DNA of 64,000 nucleotides from Saururus chinensis (Eukaryota; Streptophyta; Magnoliopsida; Piperales; Saururaceae). Made by a program: the position numbers and the translations under genes. Positions 11,113 through 23,424 of the stretch are shown here, piece after piece. The notes below the pieces were generated by a model. It searched no databases, had not been told where the DNA came from, and saw nothing but the letters and a program-made list of their open reading frames with translations. How positions within the stretch are numbered: the stretch's first letter is position 1; each line of letters opens with the position of its first letter. Where the stretch lies: positions 11,278,501 to 11,342,500 of the forward strand of contig CP141146.1 in NCBI GenBank assembly GCA_035235625.1, written 5' to 3'.

Positions 11113-13335
11113 GATGGCTGGAGCTATTGTGGGTGTTGTTGCACAACTGGTAGCCATTATTGTTAAGGAAGAGGTGGAGTTGTTGGGTTGGGTGCGCCAC
11201 GAAGTGCGTGAATTTGAAAGATGTCTAAGAAGCATAAACGCCTTCTTGATGGATGCAGAGTGTATGCAAGAGAGCGGAGAATGAAACAAGTGATAAATTG
11301 GCCTATGACATTGAGGATGTAGTGGACGAGTTCCTACTTCACGCAGGACCAAAAAATGCCTCATGATCAGCCCAGGTTTGTTTGTTGTCCTTATAGATTT
11401 GTCTGCTTTATCAAGAAGTTGAGAGCACAACATCGAATTGGTACAGAAATTAAAAGGATCAAGAGCCGGCTTCCTGGAATTGAAGAGAGGAAAAATATGT
11501 TCGCCACTGCATCTCTAATCAGTGGAGATACCAGCTCCAATGCTTCGTATAACACTCGACGACTGATTCAGCCTTTGTTTACCGAGGATTCAGACATCAT
11601 AGGCATTGAGAAGCCCAAGCATAAGCTGAGAGAGAAATTGCTAAAAGAAGACTCGAAACTTGCAGTGATCTCTGTGTTCAGGATGGGGGGTCTTGGCAAG
11701 ACGAACACTGTTCGGAAAGTCGATGAGAACGAGACGGTGCAGAGAAGATTCAACTGCTTTGCATGGGCTACTAAATCTCAGAGATTTTCCCCAATTATTG
11801 TCTTCAAAAATATATTCGATAGCTTCATGGACATAAAGGGGGAAAATTCCATTGGCATGGATCTCCTAACAAAATCGAGCACATCAAGCAACTAGTCAAA
11901 GATCTCAAGGATTATATGAAGACAAAGAGGTATTTGGTTATTTTAGATGATGTATGCTAAGTTTAATTGTTTCTTATATTTTGGTTCATATCCTGAAGAC
12001 TATGAAGTTAGTAGATTTGAACTTATTCAGCAACGGATTGCTGAAGGTTTTGTAAAGCCAATGAATAAGCAGACCCTCGAAGAATAACTACCTCCAGGAA
12101 CTTGTTCAAAGGAGCTTAGTTGAGGTCGTGGATTTTTATTTTGATGGAAGAATTGGGTATTGCAAGGTTCACGACTTAATGAATTGGCTAATCGGTGAAA
12201 AAGGAAGGAAGAAAATTTCTTTACTTTGGCAAGAGATGACATAGATCCAAATGAGGATGTCCGCCGTCTGTCAGTCGGCATTGGCGACATTGCTCCAACG
12301 GGCAGATAATTCCTAAATTGTTTAGCTTTGGAATGTTGAGAGTGTTGAATCTGAAAGGGGGGAAAATCCAAGTGTTTCCTAGTGAAATTGTGAAGCTTAA
12401 CTTGTGCAAGTTGCAAACTCTCGACCTACGAAGAACGAATGCTACAAAGTTGCCACTGAAATCCTTCATCTACATGCTATTGGCAATTTAGAAGTTATCG
12501 CCTAAAAACTGACAAAATGGTGTGGGGATGCCAACAAGAGTTAGCACATCAAAATGCTTATATTAGTTACACATATTCGGATGGATGGGGGCACAGGGCA
12601 GGCCACAGAGTTGGGGAAACTCACGGAATTGAGAAAGCTAGTCATTACTACAGTGCAATGACAAGATTGGAATGTCATTTGTGATTCCATCACGAAAATG
12701 AGACACATGGAGATCCTCTTTCTCAGAATAAATGAAGGTCATTCGCTATAGACTTCGTGTCAACCCTTTCGCCTACTCTTGAGAGCATAAGGTTCCCCTT
12801 GTGTTGCACAATGGGGACGTGCTTCACTTTGGCATAATCTTTACCTTTCTATATTCCATACCTTTGCAATGAACTTGCTTGGCATGTTACAAAAGGCGAG
12901 CTTTTTCATTGCCTTGAGGTTCTCCACCCCAAATGGAACCCTTTCTAACTTGCAGCACTTGCAAATGCACATCTTAATCAGTTGCGGCATGGCTCCTTTC
13001 CCAATATGCACAAACCTCAAACTCATCTAAGCTCTCAATTATAATTTTTTGAGCCTTAAATGTCATATGGAGGGGATGGCTTTTTGAGGCTCAAGAAATT
13101 ATAATCGAGAGCTTAGATGAGTTGAGGTTTGTGCATATTAGGAAGGAAGCCATGCTACAACTGATTGAGATGCATATTGGCAAGTGTTGCAAGTTAGAAG
13201 GGTTCTATTTGGGGTGGAGAACCCCAAGGCAATGAAAAAGCTCGTCAAGCAAATTCATTGAGAAGGTACTGGATAAATAAGGTGAAGAATATGCTAAAGT
13301 GAAGCACATCCTCATTGTGCAACACAAGTTTTAAA
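11113..13335 (+). pseudogene. CC-NBS-LRR (RPM1/Rx-type) resistance gene, degenerate
   Basis: The intact form would be an intracellular immune receptor. The likely original start is the ATG at 11113 (MAGAIVGVVAQLVAII, Rx-type coiled coil). After a frameshift near 11280 comes the EDVID motif as YDIEDVVDEFLL, then a stop. The P-loop reads VFRMGGLGKTN near 11680-11705 and kinase-2 reads RYLVILDDV near 11930, followed by a stop. The sequence then jumps to FGSYPEDYEV (RNBS-D) and IAEGFVKP, so RNBS-B, RNBS-C and GLPL are deleted. After YLQELVQRSLVEVVDF and VHDLMNW, LRR-like text follows (MLRVLNLKGG, LQTLDLRRTNATKLP). Many stops and shifts rule out function. The end carries an inverted LRR duplication. 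Confidence 0.9.
12790..13335. repeat. Inverted duplication of an LRR segment
   Basis: 12790-13055 is the reverse complement of about 13080-13335 with a short spacer around 13060-13080. In the right arm the plus strand reads LDELRFVHIRKEA, with IGKCCKLEG further on. In the left arm the minus strand reads SLRFVHIGKGAMPQLIKMCI. The arms differ by substitutions and small gaps, so the event is not recent. Confidence 0.8.
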
Positions 13336-13339
13336 GGGA

Positions 13340-15130
13340 TGGGGAAGGTGGAATGTCAATTATCTTACTTGATGAAGGTCAATAATAAACTCTATTTTGA
13401 TTGAAATTTCTATGTGATTATTATCAATCCTATGCTCGCTAGTGGTTAGTGTAAGAGGGAAGTTTAGTAAAAATCCTCACACGGACCGATTTGCAGCAGC
13501 TCACCATCTTTGCTAGGAAATCAAGTCAATCACTGAACTCGCCTCCCTAAACTCTTCTATCCGGTAGTTTATATTTGTAATTTGTTTGCCTTTATTCACA
13601 CTTTTGTTCTTATCATATTTTACTATTGAAGATTTGAGTTGATGTTGGGATGAATTTGGGTATTTATGAATTAATGCTTCTGGTTCTTTGGTTGCCGAAC
13701 TCAATAGGAAAGTTCTGTATTTTTTGTTGTTGTTATTATCCTACAGAAATGTTTCCTTGACTTGAAGAATTTAAGGCTATTATAATTTGTTTAAGATGTC
13801 ACAATATATTCTCTATTGTATTTAGATCTAAATCATCTTAAAAATTGTTTGTTTCATCTGACTGTAAGCAAGGTTTCTCTAACATTACGTGCTAACATTA
13901 TCTTCATCGTTAGCATTATGTAATTTTCATTAGTTTGCCGCCTTCTAATAAATACCAAGGTTCTTGCAGATTGAATTCTTCCCAACTTAGTAGGGCCTGG
14001 TAGGGGTTTAGAAGAAAAAAAACATTTGGAACAACTATTTCTGGAAAACGATTAAGGGGTTCCAGAAAAATAAAAGATAGGAAAATAAAAATTTTGACCC
14101 CCAGGGCACAGTTGGAAAAGCAGGATTTATTTCCCAATCCCCTCCCCTCCCCCCTAATTCCTGCCTACTCATCGACCGTTGTCCTCCTCTGCCCCCTTCT
14201 TTGTCTCTCTTCTTCATCTTTTTTCTCCTTCTATTTTCTTCTTCTTTTGATCCCCTCTCAACTCTCTCTCTCTCTCATCTTAGGGACGAAGATAGGGGCG
14301 AGGAGGGGTCATGTGTCACGAGATATTCGGGAAGGGTCGTCTGTACGGCATTCACAAGGCCAAAATGCCAAGTAAGTTTTTTTGTTAAGGTTATTGCCTC
14401 GTATCATTCGACCGAACGTCTAACTTGTAAAGCCAAGTAACAAACTCATCCAAGGCGGATGTACAGATGTGCCGAAACATTTACCAAGTGAACTAGCCGG
14501 AAGGGGGGACACAACCTTACGATGTACATATCTAACTTAGGCAACTTGGACATCTGAGCACTTTATCTTCGCTAAGTACACGCAATGGTCATTCTTTCCA
14601 ATAAGGCCATAGGGTTGGACGACCGCTCGTACATCGAAGAGCCTCCAACAGATGAGGCTCTTAGCATGATGGCTAGCAACCCAACAAGTTTTCTTTGTTA
14701 TTCGAGACAGCCAATTGCAAGGCTAGGTATCATACCAATAACTCATACATTTTGGCTCATTAAGTCCTCCCTATATAGCATAAGAGATTTCTTACATTCT
14801 ATTTGAGTGCAACTAAGTAGTTGTATAGGTATAGTCCCTCCAAAGTTTGTCAAACGGCCTCAAAACACTCTACAAAACTCTTTAACATTATTTAGGGCGA
14901 AGAGGACATCTTAAGACTCTAATATAAATATGTACTAGCTGACTAAGTATCTTAACATGACCAACTATATGTATACATTGTTACATATATTTTATGCAAT
15001 GTTGCACGCATACGTTACACAATATTGTGAGCCTTACCCTTAATGTTTGCATATATGGTATACAATGTTGTGGGCAATTCCCATGATACATATATATTTA
15101 ATATAGAATACTTATATATATATGGAAAAA
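13340..15130. other. Intergenic stretch, nothing recognised
   Basis: AT-rich sequence with a pyrimidine-rich patch at 14140-14280 and microsatellite-like TATATG runs near 15100. No frame with family resemblance and no RNA gene was seen. Confidence 0.5.
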
Positions 15131-15392
15131 GTTTATATGAGCCCGGGCTCTATGGGCCGTCGGATTTACATCCGGCGACCCATAATACTCATAGGTTACT
15201 TATGGGCATTTAAACCCATGAGTATTATAGGCCGCCGAATGTAAATTTGACAGCCCATAGAGTCCGAGATCACGTAAGCATATATGAGCCCGGACTCTAT
15301 AGGCTATCGAATTTACATCCAGTGGCCTATAGTACTCATGGGCCGCCGGATGTAAATTCGACGGCCCATAGAACCCAAGCTCACATAAACGT
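15131..15392. repeat. Foldback (MITE-like) element
   Basis: The left end TTTATATGAGCCCGGGCTCT is matched in reverse complement at about 15372-15392. Inside are further inverted copies of the motif GGGCCGTCGGATTTACATCC and of a CCCATGAGTATTATAGG-type core. The whole could fold into a long hairpin. No coding capacity. Confidence 0.7.
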
Positions 15393-17084
15393 ATATGAAC
15401 TTGAACTCCTATATATATATATATATATAACCCTATACGTATCCAAGATAATACGTTTCGCTACCCCTAACTAATGTCTCTCCCCCCAAATTTATTATTT
15501 TTTAATAAAATTATATACCATTAAAATGTATAAAAGTCCAAGTAGCCCGCCAACCACCTATGACCCACTCTGAGTCTCTGACTCACCCACCCAACCTACC
15601 CCATCCAACATTATTATACTAATTAATGCATCTGACACAATGTAAGTGGCAATCATGATACTAATTCTTAAAGTGGCGATCATGAATACTAAATTTTATA
15701 AAGGAGTCTAGGGTACTCATCACCTAATTAAATAAGATTTTAACCCTAACTAAAGAGAATTTTACATATCCTTTAAAATACAACCGGAATTGGACTTTAG
15801 ACTCCGTGTTATAAGAATAAAATAGGAATTATAATTGAGTAATTGCCGCCATCTTGCACAGCTTCTGTTTGGGATGCAGGTTTTTGTCTGGTCGTGCGTC
15901 TCTGCTCTTTTCGTTGCGAGTTTTTCTGCACGGGTGTGAACTGCGATATTACTATTCATTCGTAAAGTTTCATTACAAGGTACGAAGGAATTTTAACTTT
16001 TTAATTCTTAAGACACAATACCAATTGTAAATTATGAATTACTGCATTCTCTCACGGGAGGCCTATTTTTGAACATCTCTTTCACAGTATTCTCCCACGC
16101 ACTAAGTGCATATTAAATTTATAATTAAATATTTTTATTAAAATTCTTTTTTATGATTTGGGAAAGAATATACTTGCGAGGTTGCCCCGCCACACCTCCT
16201 TGACCCAAACTAATCTAAGAAAATGAGATACGGCGGGACCTATGCAGAAGACTTAACTATCATTGGTCCTTATCAACAGAGTATACAACACATACCCTTT
16301 GTATAAAAATAAATAGATAAAAAATAATAATAACTAATAATCTTAGTTTAACACAATACTTATATCATCTAAATAATAACATAATCTCAAGTCTTAGGGT
16401 TACACATGTCAAAAGTCGTCATCAGCTAATCATAGTATGAAATAAAATAAAGTATAAGATCATCCTATTACATTACAAGTCTAAAACCGCCCAACATATA
16501 GTCTCTCTCATGGTACAAGTTCATCATCATGCTCTACATAAAAGTTTATCTGGAGTACCTGCATGACACAACATATAGCTCCCCCCCCCCCCAAAAAAAA
16601 AAAAGGGTGAGTTTAGCTTAGTTAGGGTTTAGAATCAAAATATAAGTTCATGAAAACACATTATGCATTCTCAATTTAAACATGCATCGCATATCATTTC
16701 TCTACACCTGTGCATCATGAGATAAATTACGTTTCATATACATTTTCACACCACTTGTGCTTCATAAGGTAAATTACATTCCATACACATTCACACTACA
16801 TGTGCATCATAGGTTTATTCATAATTCATAACATATACGTACACCCTATACAAATATTTAAAATTTCATAGTTTATACACATGAAGTAAGTATCAACAAT
16901 TACATTCACCCTGCATAATCAAGTGCATAAAATACATTCCATCCTATATATTCAAGTGTAGTCATTCTATTTATATTATGTGTAACATAAGAATAATTGT
17001 CCCTATACATAAACCATTTGGCGAATATCTCATAATTAAGAAAATAATTCTGCTTATCTTGGCCGAATCACAAGCAGACATGCT
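15393..17084. other. AT-rich stretch, probable LTR-type remnants
   Basis: A (TA)n run lies at about 15409-15429 and a C10A12 run near 16580-16602. The part 16380-16600 has the look of plant gypsy LTR or leader DNA, but I could not define ends. No gene seen. Confidence 0.35.
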
Positions 17085-20068
17085 CACCCTGAAAATCTTA
17101 ATAAGGAAGTCTTAAGCGGACGAGTAAGATAGGTTTCAGAATTATTTTTTTGAGTTTTAGCTCTATTGAGAAGTTGTTGGTGTGGTCATAAAGTTGCACC
17201 TCACCGTTGGAATGAGCTTTGCATGAGCTAGGCTTACCACCAATTTATTTAGAATCGTTTAGTATACACACATTTAGATTAGATGACATCTTGCTTGGTT
17301 GGCTTTTTTTGCCACTTCTGTTCAGGTACAGTTGTGGGCCATGTCCGTCCACTTCGATTAGGTACTTATGGGCTAGGTTGAATTATGGTACTTCCTAGAA
17401 AATTCCAGGGCCACACTATTGTTATGCATCGACTTTTTAGATTAACTTAAAAGTCTTTTGTAAATTTGTAAGCGAAGAGGCCCGGATCAAACGTGTATAA
17501 ACAATAAGCCCTTAATAGTATTAAAGTATAGTACAAAAATTTAAAATTTAGGGCTATACATGCCATGAAATCATGCTAGCATAAATATACAATGCATACA
17601 AAATATAGTTAAACAAAATCCGGTGTATCGGCTCCTTTTTCCACGGATCGATTTGCTACAGCCCCAAACTGGTATCTATACCTGCAATATCTGAGGGTGG
17701 GTGAGTATAAATTTTTATACTCAGTAGGTAGCATTAAATTCTAGTAACATATAAGGGCGAAATAAATCGTATAACAAATTCATAACTTAGAATTTAAAGT
17801 TAAACCAATTGTATAGCTTTAAACAAATACATTTCATTCACAGAATGTTATCGAAACTAAAACGACATACACCCTATGCTCATGGGGCAATGAGATCAGA
17901 AGAAGAGTGGTTTCCCATGATACCCCAACTCCTAAGTGCGCTAAAGCCTCATTAGGCAGTATCTAGGAGTAATAACTTTGATAGTTCTTGGGTTGTGTGT
18001 CGAAGAACTACCCTTCAAATTTTAAATTTTCAAAATGAACAAAATAACCAAATGATATTCAAATAATTGGTGCTAAAATAATCTCGTAAGTGCAGACCTT
18101 CATCCAGACCCTAACGATATATTAAACTAGTTAAAAGTAAGCTATAATGTATAACTTGAATGAATAAAAAAAAACGGAGCTTAGCCCTAACATGAAGATA
18201 GAATTTAGAACCACCTACCCTTGTGAGGCCTTCGCTCGTAGTCAACTTAAATGTGGTGGCCGACACTTCCCATTGCGCTGAGATAGTCTCCTCGTCCAGC
18301 TCGAGTGAGGTGGGTAGAACCTCCCCTAGTATTGGGATAATCTTCGCTTCTAGGCCGAGAGTTGCGGACAAGGTCTTCTCTTGCCCTAGGTCGTTCTCAC
18401 CTTTTAGAGAGGCTAACTAAAAAATCCGGACCCTCTCACGACGTCGGGTACCCTCAAATTAAGTAAGATAGGTTTTTAAACGGACGAAAACGGTGAGAAA
18501 TGGTGTAGAAACGCGTATTTAAAGCTTAGAAAGGGGGTTAAAACAAAGGAAAAGGGAGGAGAAAGGGGGTAGAGGCGAGTTGGGAACTCCCCTCCTCCCT
18601 CTCCTTAAATAGAGGAGAGCCTATGTTGGATGCACTCCATGTGGCGCGCATCCCATCGTCAACCCACGATATGGGTTGACGTGCAGGCTAGACGCAGGGC
18701 TAGCCTGAGAGAAGGCCTACTGCGGCAGGCATAGCCTACCACAGCAAGCCATGACCAGCCGCAATGTGGCAGGCCATGTCCTGCCACAAACATGACAGGT
18801 GAGCTAATGCCTAGCGTCAGCTTTGGCGTTAGTAGGCTAACAACATTATTATTTTTTATTTTCATTTTTAATGTTATAAACGAAAATTAAAATTTCAATT
18901 GGGCATAGCTTTTTACTTCGAGCTCGGAATAGAGTGTTCTTGGTACCGTTGGACTCATATCAATAAGCACTTTAAAAATAAGACCACACAAGGGTATGTT
19001 TTCTCATAAAAACAATGTGGGTCTTGCCCATGCCACGCTTAACGAGGTCGTATTCTACAATCTCGGTGTCAAAATTTTGCGTTCTTAGGCTCATTACAAC
19101 CGACTCTCTGAGCCCTATAAATGATCTAATAGGTTTAAAAGAAGATTAAGGCTAAAACAATGCCAATTTGATACACAACGCTTGTTAGGCCAAAAACTCA
19201 AAATAAGTTCAAAGGTTTATTTTTCAAAAATTTTGGGGTGTTATAACTATGAATGGCTCTCTTTTAATAAAGGTCCATAGTGGTTGTATCATTTGTCACT
19301 TAAGTTGACATTTGATAAATATGTTTGTCTGTCTTTAGGATTATACGAGAATATTTATTATCGAACTGAGAGATAGTTAATAATATTATTTGATATTGCT
19401 TATTTAATTAGAACAAGTTGAACGATTAAATGACTTGCATAAAATGTAGGTTAGTTGAAGATACTTAAGCATTGCATGTGTGATTGCTATGCATCTTAAA
19501 AAATTGTAGTTTCTAGGTAGAATTACGTTTGGATCCGATCTTGGTGGAAACATTGAAGAAGTTGTTTGATGAGTATGTAGGTAACTAACATCGGGTGATG
19601 TTGGCCTAACCAAAAAATATTAATTAATAATTTTGTTCTTTTGGAAACACTCCTCTAGGGGGGATATTTTGTTGTTGTTTGGTTTTGTTTTGTTGCAAGT
19701 TCTTTAGATGATGATATAGCGAGATCAGGATGTCGGTGGACGATTGAGGATGACATTGTACTAGTGTGATCTAGTTTCTTACTTCTGTAATTTTGTAAGT
19801 AATTGTAATTACTGGCGTGAGAGCCAACTTTACGTGGTTATTTATTTTTAGAAAGATGACAGACTTTTACTTAGAGGGTTAACATACTATTTATCGAATT
19901 TTGATACATATAATGGTATTATATATTTTAATATTTGTATTTGTAAATTCTAGTTATCATGACCTAGATATTTAATTCAATAATTTGTTTTATATTTAAA
20001 GAAAAAAATTCTTATAATTTATTGCATCTCCTTTATTTAAAAGGGTTTTAAAAATCTAAATCGTAACA
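17085..20068 (+). repeat. Copy of dispersed repeat family R, split by an insertion
   Basis: 17085-17414 and 19251-20068 together align with 35290-36403, including GGTACAGTTGTGGG, ACAAGTTGAACGATTAAATG and CATCGGGTGATGTTGGCC. The right end, TCGTAACA at about 20068, matches TGTTACA at 36403. No coding frame. Confidence 0.8.
17420..19245 (-). mobile_element. LTR-like insertion of 1826 bp with 5-bp target duplication
   Basis: ACTAT stands on both sides (17415-17419 and 19246-19250) and removing the insert restores the repeat-family sequence. On the minus strand the insert starts TATAACACCCCAAAATTTT and ends GCATAACA, much like the ends of plant Ty3/gypsy LTRs. A TATA-like TATTTAAGG lies near 18605. 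It holds no pol gene, so a solo LTR is the simplest reading. Confidence 0.75.
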
Positions 20069-20188
20069 TTTCGTATCATAAAATACTACTAATAAATAAT
20101 ATTTTACAAGCAAGAAAAAAAATAAAGTTATTAATTTCTCCTAAATACTAGTTATATAAAAAAAGTTTATTCTTAATTACCATACACA

Positions 20189-20284
20189 ATATGGCATCTA
20201 TGAAAAGGCTAATGCCATGATATGATGGCTAAGGGTATATGGCATTTATGAAAAGGCTAATGCCATGATATGATGGCTAAGGGC
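20189..20284. repeat. 48-bp tandem duplication
   Basis: The unit starting ATATGGCATCTATGAAAAGG occurs twice back to back with one visible difference (ATC/ATT). Confidence 0.85.
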
Positions 20285-20673
20285 TAGGGTTAGCTACCCA
20301 TGAAGCTGCACGGCTGACTAGACAACCACTATAAAACCACGACACATATTATGTATAAATAGATTTATTTCTTGATAATGCTTTAGAAGAGTGCTATTTA
20401 AACCCCTGTTTTATCCCGGTATCCCCCACTACTTGTACACCCCGAGTACAAAAGTAAGAAATGTTTATTTAAACCCCACAACTCCGGGATATTTCACAAC
20501 AATGCAGCTATTATTTTTTAACCCTGTATACCCCGTCATTTCCTCCCTCCAACGGCAGCGGCTCAGAGAACATATCTTCAGCCTCTCCGGTTTCCCCCAG
20601 TGGCGGCGCCTAAAATCGTCGTTCTACCAGAAAAATCCTCCAATTAGCGCCTGAAATCTTCATTCCCCTCCAC

Positions 20674-20925
20674 CGGAACAGCGCCTCATTCCCCTCCGCC
20701 GAAACAGCACCTCGTTCCCCTCCGCCGAAACAACAACTCTTTCACCCCTGCCGGAACAGCGCCTTGTTCTCCTCCGCCGGAACAACGCATCTTTCGCCTC
20801 TGCCGGAACAACACCTCTTTCGCCTCTGCTGGAACAGCGCCTCGTTCTCCTCCGCCGGAACAGCGTGTCTTTCACCTCCGCCGGAACATCGCCTCTTTTG
20901 TCTCCGCCTGAACAGCGCCTCCTGC
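20674..20925. repeat. Minisatellite of about 27-bp units (CTCCGCCGGAACAGC type)
   Basis: About nine degenerate units of the form TTCGCCTCCGCCGGAACAGC-GCCTC run in succession. Plus-strand frames give repeated PPEQRL / RRNSASF peptides, and minus-strand frames give repeated RRRTRRCS. Open frames here follow from the unit length being a multiple of three. Confidence 0.85.
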
Positions 20926-21710
20926 TCCACCTCCACCAGCGACTCCAAAGCTACCGCTGCCATCAAAAAGGTCAGCTTTTTACTTTCTTTCTGTTTTGCG
21001 ACAACACAGAGCCTCACAGGTTTTTACTTTCTTCCTGTTTGGTTTCATCGGCATCGCAATCACAACTTTTGCTGTAATTTCAGTTTTCATTGGCCCTTCT
21101 ACTTGTTCTTTGTTTTTTTTAAAATGCCTAATTTCTTATTTTCTCACATTCTTTGAATTGCCCATGAGGTGGGACACGTTTGGGCATTTTGTTTTCCTTG
21201 TTGATCGCAATAGCGTCTCTTTATTTTATTTTAATTTTATCCTTTATACATTTTCATCTATTCTTCTTGGCTGCCTAATTATTTCATTTTTCAAGCAGGA
21301 CGAGTATCCTATTTCAAATGATTTTTACCTTCCATGTTGTTGTTACTAATTTTTACCTTCCAATTCTGTCACCTGTGTGGAAGTGCCAATGAATTGGATT
21401 GTGAGCATTGGTTTTTTCTGTTCAGTGGTTTTATGGTCTAACTGAGTCTTCATACCATGTAATGATGACTCTGATATTTCTAAAGCGATCGTTTTGATTG
21501 CAATAGTCCATGCTATGATCATATCTCCTCTGATGCTATTTGCATAGGCTTTCTGTAAGGGTAGTAGGTTCTTTATGTTTTTGTGGTTGATATTGTTAAC
21601 GAGCTAACTTGGGCTGGAAGTTTTACCTTACATGTTCTTTGTGCGATGTTCTTTTTTATTATTAAAATGAAGAAGAATGGGTAATTTTGTTAGTGAATTA
21701 TTGATGGACA

Positions 21711-21713
<3 letters not shown>

Positions 21714-21765
<52 letters not shown>
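21714..21765. repeat. (TA)n microsatellite
   Basis: About 26 uninterrupted TA units, shortly upstream of an exon-like frame at 21786. Confidence 0.98.
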
Positions 21766-21769
<4 letters not shown>

Positions 21770-21785
21770 GTTTTCCATTATGCAG

Positions 21786-21986
21786 CTTGTCCACAAGAAA
21801 AAAGCAATTGCCTTGTTACAAGATTCGTTGACGGCTCTTCAAGACAATGAAGGGAAGAGAAAAGTAAGCTTAGCACTTGAAGAGCTTCTTTACGATGAAC
21901 CTATTCTAAGTGACACAGGAAAAAAAATGGCAACTCGAACTAAGACTAGAGCAGTAAAAGGAAAGGGAAAGGGGGTTTCTAAATAG
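21786..21986 (+). CDS. Exon-like frame of unknown function
   Basis: After the acceptor-like TTTTCCATTATGCAG the frame reads LVHKKKAIALLQDSLTALQD, with LALEELLYDEPILSDTG further on, and ends in a basic KGKGKGVSK tail and a stop. The composition is protein-like (charged, helical, lysine-rich tail). I do not recognise the family and found no clear upstream exon; the C-rich minisatellite about 0.9 kb upstream could be a first exon. It may be a terminal exon of a gene fragment carried by an element. Confidence 0.3.
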   Translation, partial: LVHKKKAIALLQDSLTALQDNEGKRKVSLALEELLYDEPILSDTGKKMATRTKTRAVKGKGKGVSK

Positions 21987-22360
21987 CCTCGGATTGTTTC
22001 GTTTGTTGAGACACTTTAATGTCAGTCTTATCTTAGAGACATTTCAAATTCAGTCTTCGAGACCTTTAAATTTCTATTTGTATAAGGGACTTCGGATAAT
22101 TGTTGTGCTACTACAGTTTAGTTGTATAGTGAAAACAGTGGACAGTTTTACTATGTTGAACAGGATGAAAAAATGTGCACCATGTTATTTATATGCTGAA
22201 AACAGTGGACAGGTTATTTGTATATGTTTAATTGTTGTAGTGCTATAGGTTAGTTGTATGGTGAAAACAGTTGAATGAAAAGAAATGTTGAATAGGAAAA
22301 AAAATGTATACAATGGAACCCTTGCATTCCTAATTCGCAAAAGAACCCCCATTATTCAAG

Positions 22361-22774
22361 TTACTGTCTTCGAGTTGACGGGGGGTACCCCACGCCAAAT
22401 TGTGTATGAAGTGGCGGGGGGCAACCCAAGCCCGTAACATTCTTTGAAAACAGACGGGGGGGGTACCCCCCGCCATGAAGAAGACAGTAACTCGAATATG
22501 TTACTGTCTTCCAGTTGACGAGGGGTGCCCCCCGCCAAATTGTGTATGAAGTGGTGGGGGGCAACCCAAGCCCGTAACATTCTTTGAAAACAGACAGGGG
22601 GTACCCCCCGCCACGAAGATGACAGTAACTCGAATATGTTATTGTCTTCCAGTTGACGGGGGGTGCCCCCCGCCAAATTGTGTATGAATTGGCGGGGGGC
22701 AACCCAAGCCCGTAACATTCTTTGAAAATAGATGGGGGGTACTCCCCACCACGAAGATGACAGTAACTCGAAGT
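22361..22774. repeat. Three-unit minisatellite of 138-140 bp made of inverted repeats
   Basis: Units start at 22361, 22501 and 22639; the third is degenerate. Each begins TTACTGTCTTC and ends with a near complement (GAAGACAGTAA in unit 1; GAAGATGACAGTAA in units 2-3). Each holds G/C-rich palindromes such as GGGGGGTACCCCCCGCC. Minus-strand open frames of over 110 codons here are by-products. Confidence 0.9.
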
Positions 22775-22919
22775 GAATTAACTCTTTAAATAAAGTGAAG
22801 ATCTTCCAATTGTATCCAAAATATCATAAACATCTATCCGTAAACACTTTCAATAAATCCCATCTTTAGTTAGGATTCCACTGTCGGCTCTTCAAAACTA
22901 TCACATAGTGAAACCGTCG

Positions 22920-23424
22920 CACACGATGGTGTAAATTGTTTTCATAGTTGTACAATTTGCATGGTCTGCTTCCTTCAAAGATAACAAAATTTGTCGAGGT
23001 TTCAACACTACCTTTGACAAATTCTTCACAATTTCTATCTCTCCTTCTTTAAGACGACCAACATATGCATGCCCTTCTCCAAATTGCCCTGGGGGTGATT
23101 GTGACTACCACAAATTACTTTCAATTTCCACCCAACAACATTGTCAATATACATTTCCCTTGCTTGTAACTTGAATGGGCATCCACATTTCTTTATGGTT
23201 GTTTGTCTATTATGAATATCCGACTTGGGCTTTTGAATAATACTTCTTTTGTAGTAACCTGCCCTTTCATAAGCTAAAGTAACACGTGGTTTCCACTTTT
23301 GGGCATCCAATTTTAGGATAATAGCACTGTACCATGCCTCATACAAATTTCTTTGGCCCATTTTATTAAAGCGTCTCGTGATGGGAACACCTGCAAGTTG
23401 ATAAAAATATATTAATCTTGACAT
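22920..23424 (-). pseudogene. MULE/FAR1-type transposase N-terminal relic
   Basis: The minus strand reads KWKPRVTLAYERAGYYKRS, KKCGCPFKL, GWKLKVICGSHNHPQGNLE, and after a frameshift LKPRQILLSLKEADHANCTT. This is the WRKY-GCM1-like/FAR1 DNA-binding region and following segment of plant Mutator-like transposases. The catalytic DDE part is missing. Confidence 0.8.

Noticed and set aside
22356-22718. CRISPR-like or coding reading of the 138-140-bp repeats
   Set aside because: There are only three units, each itself an inverted repeat, with no spacers, in a plant genome; the open frames are by-products of repetition.
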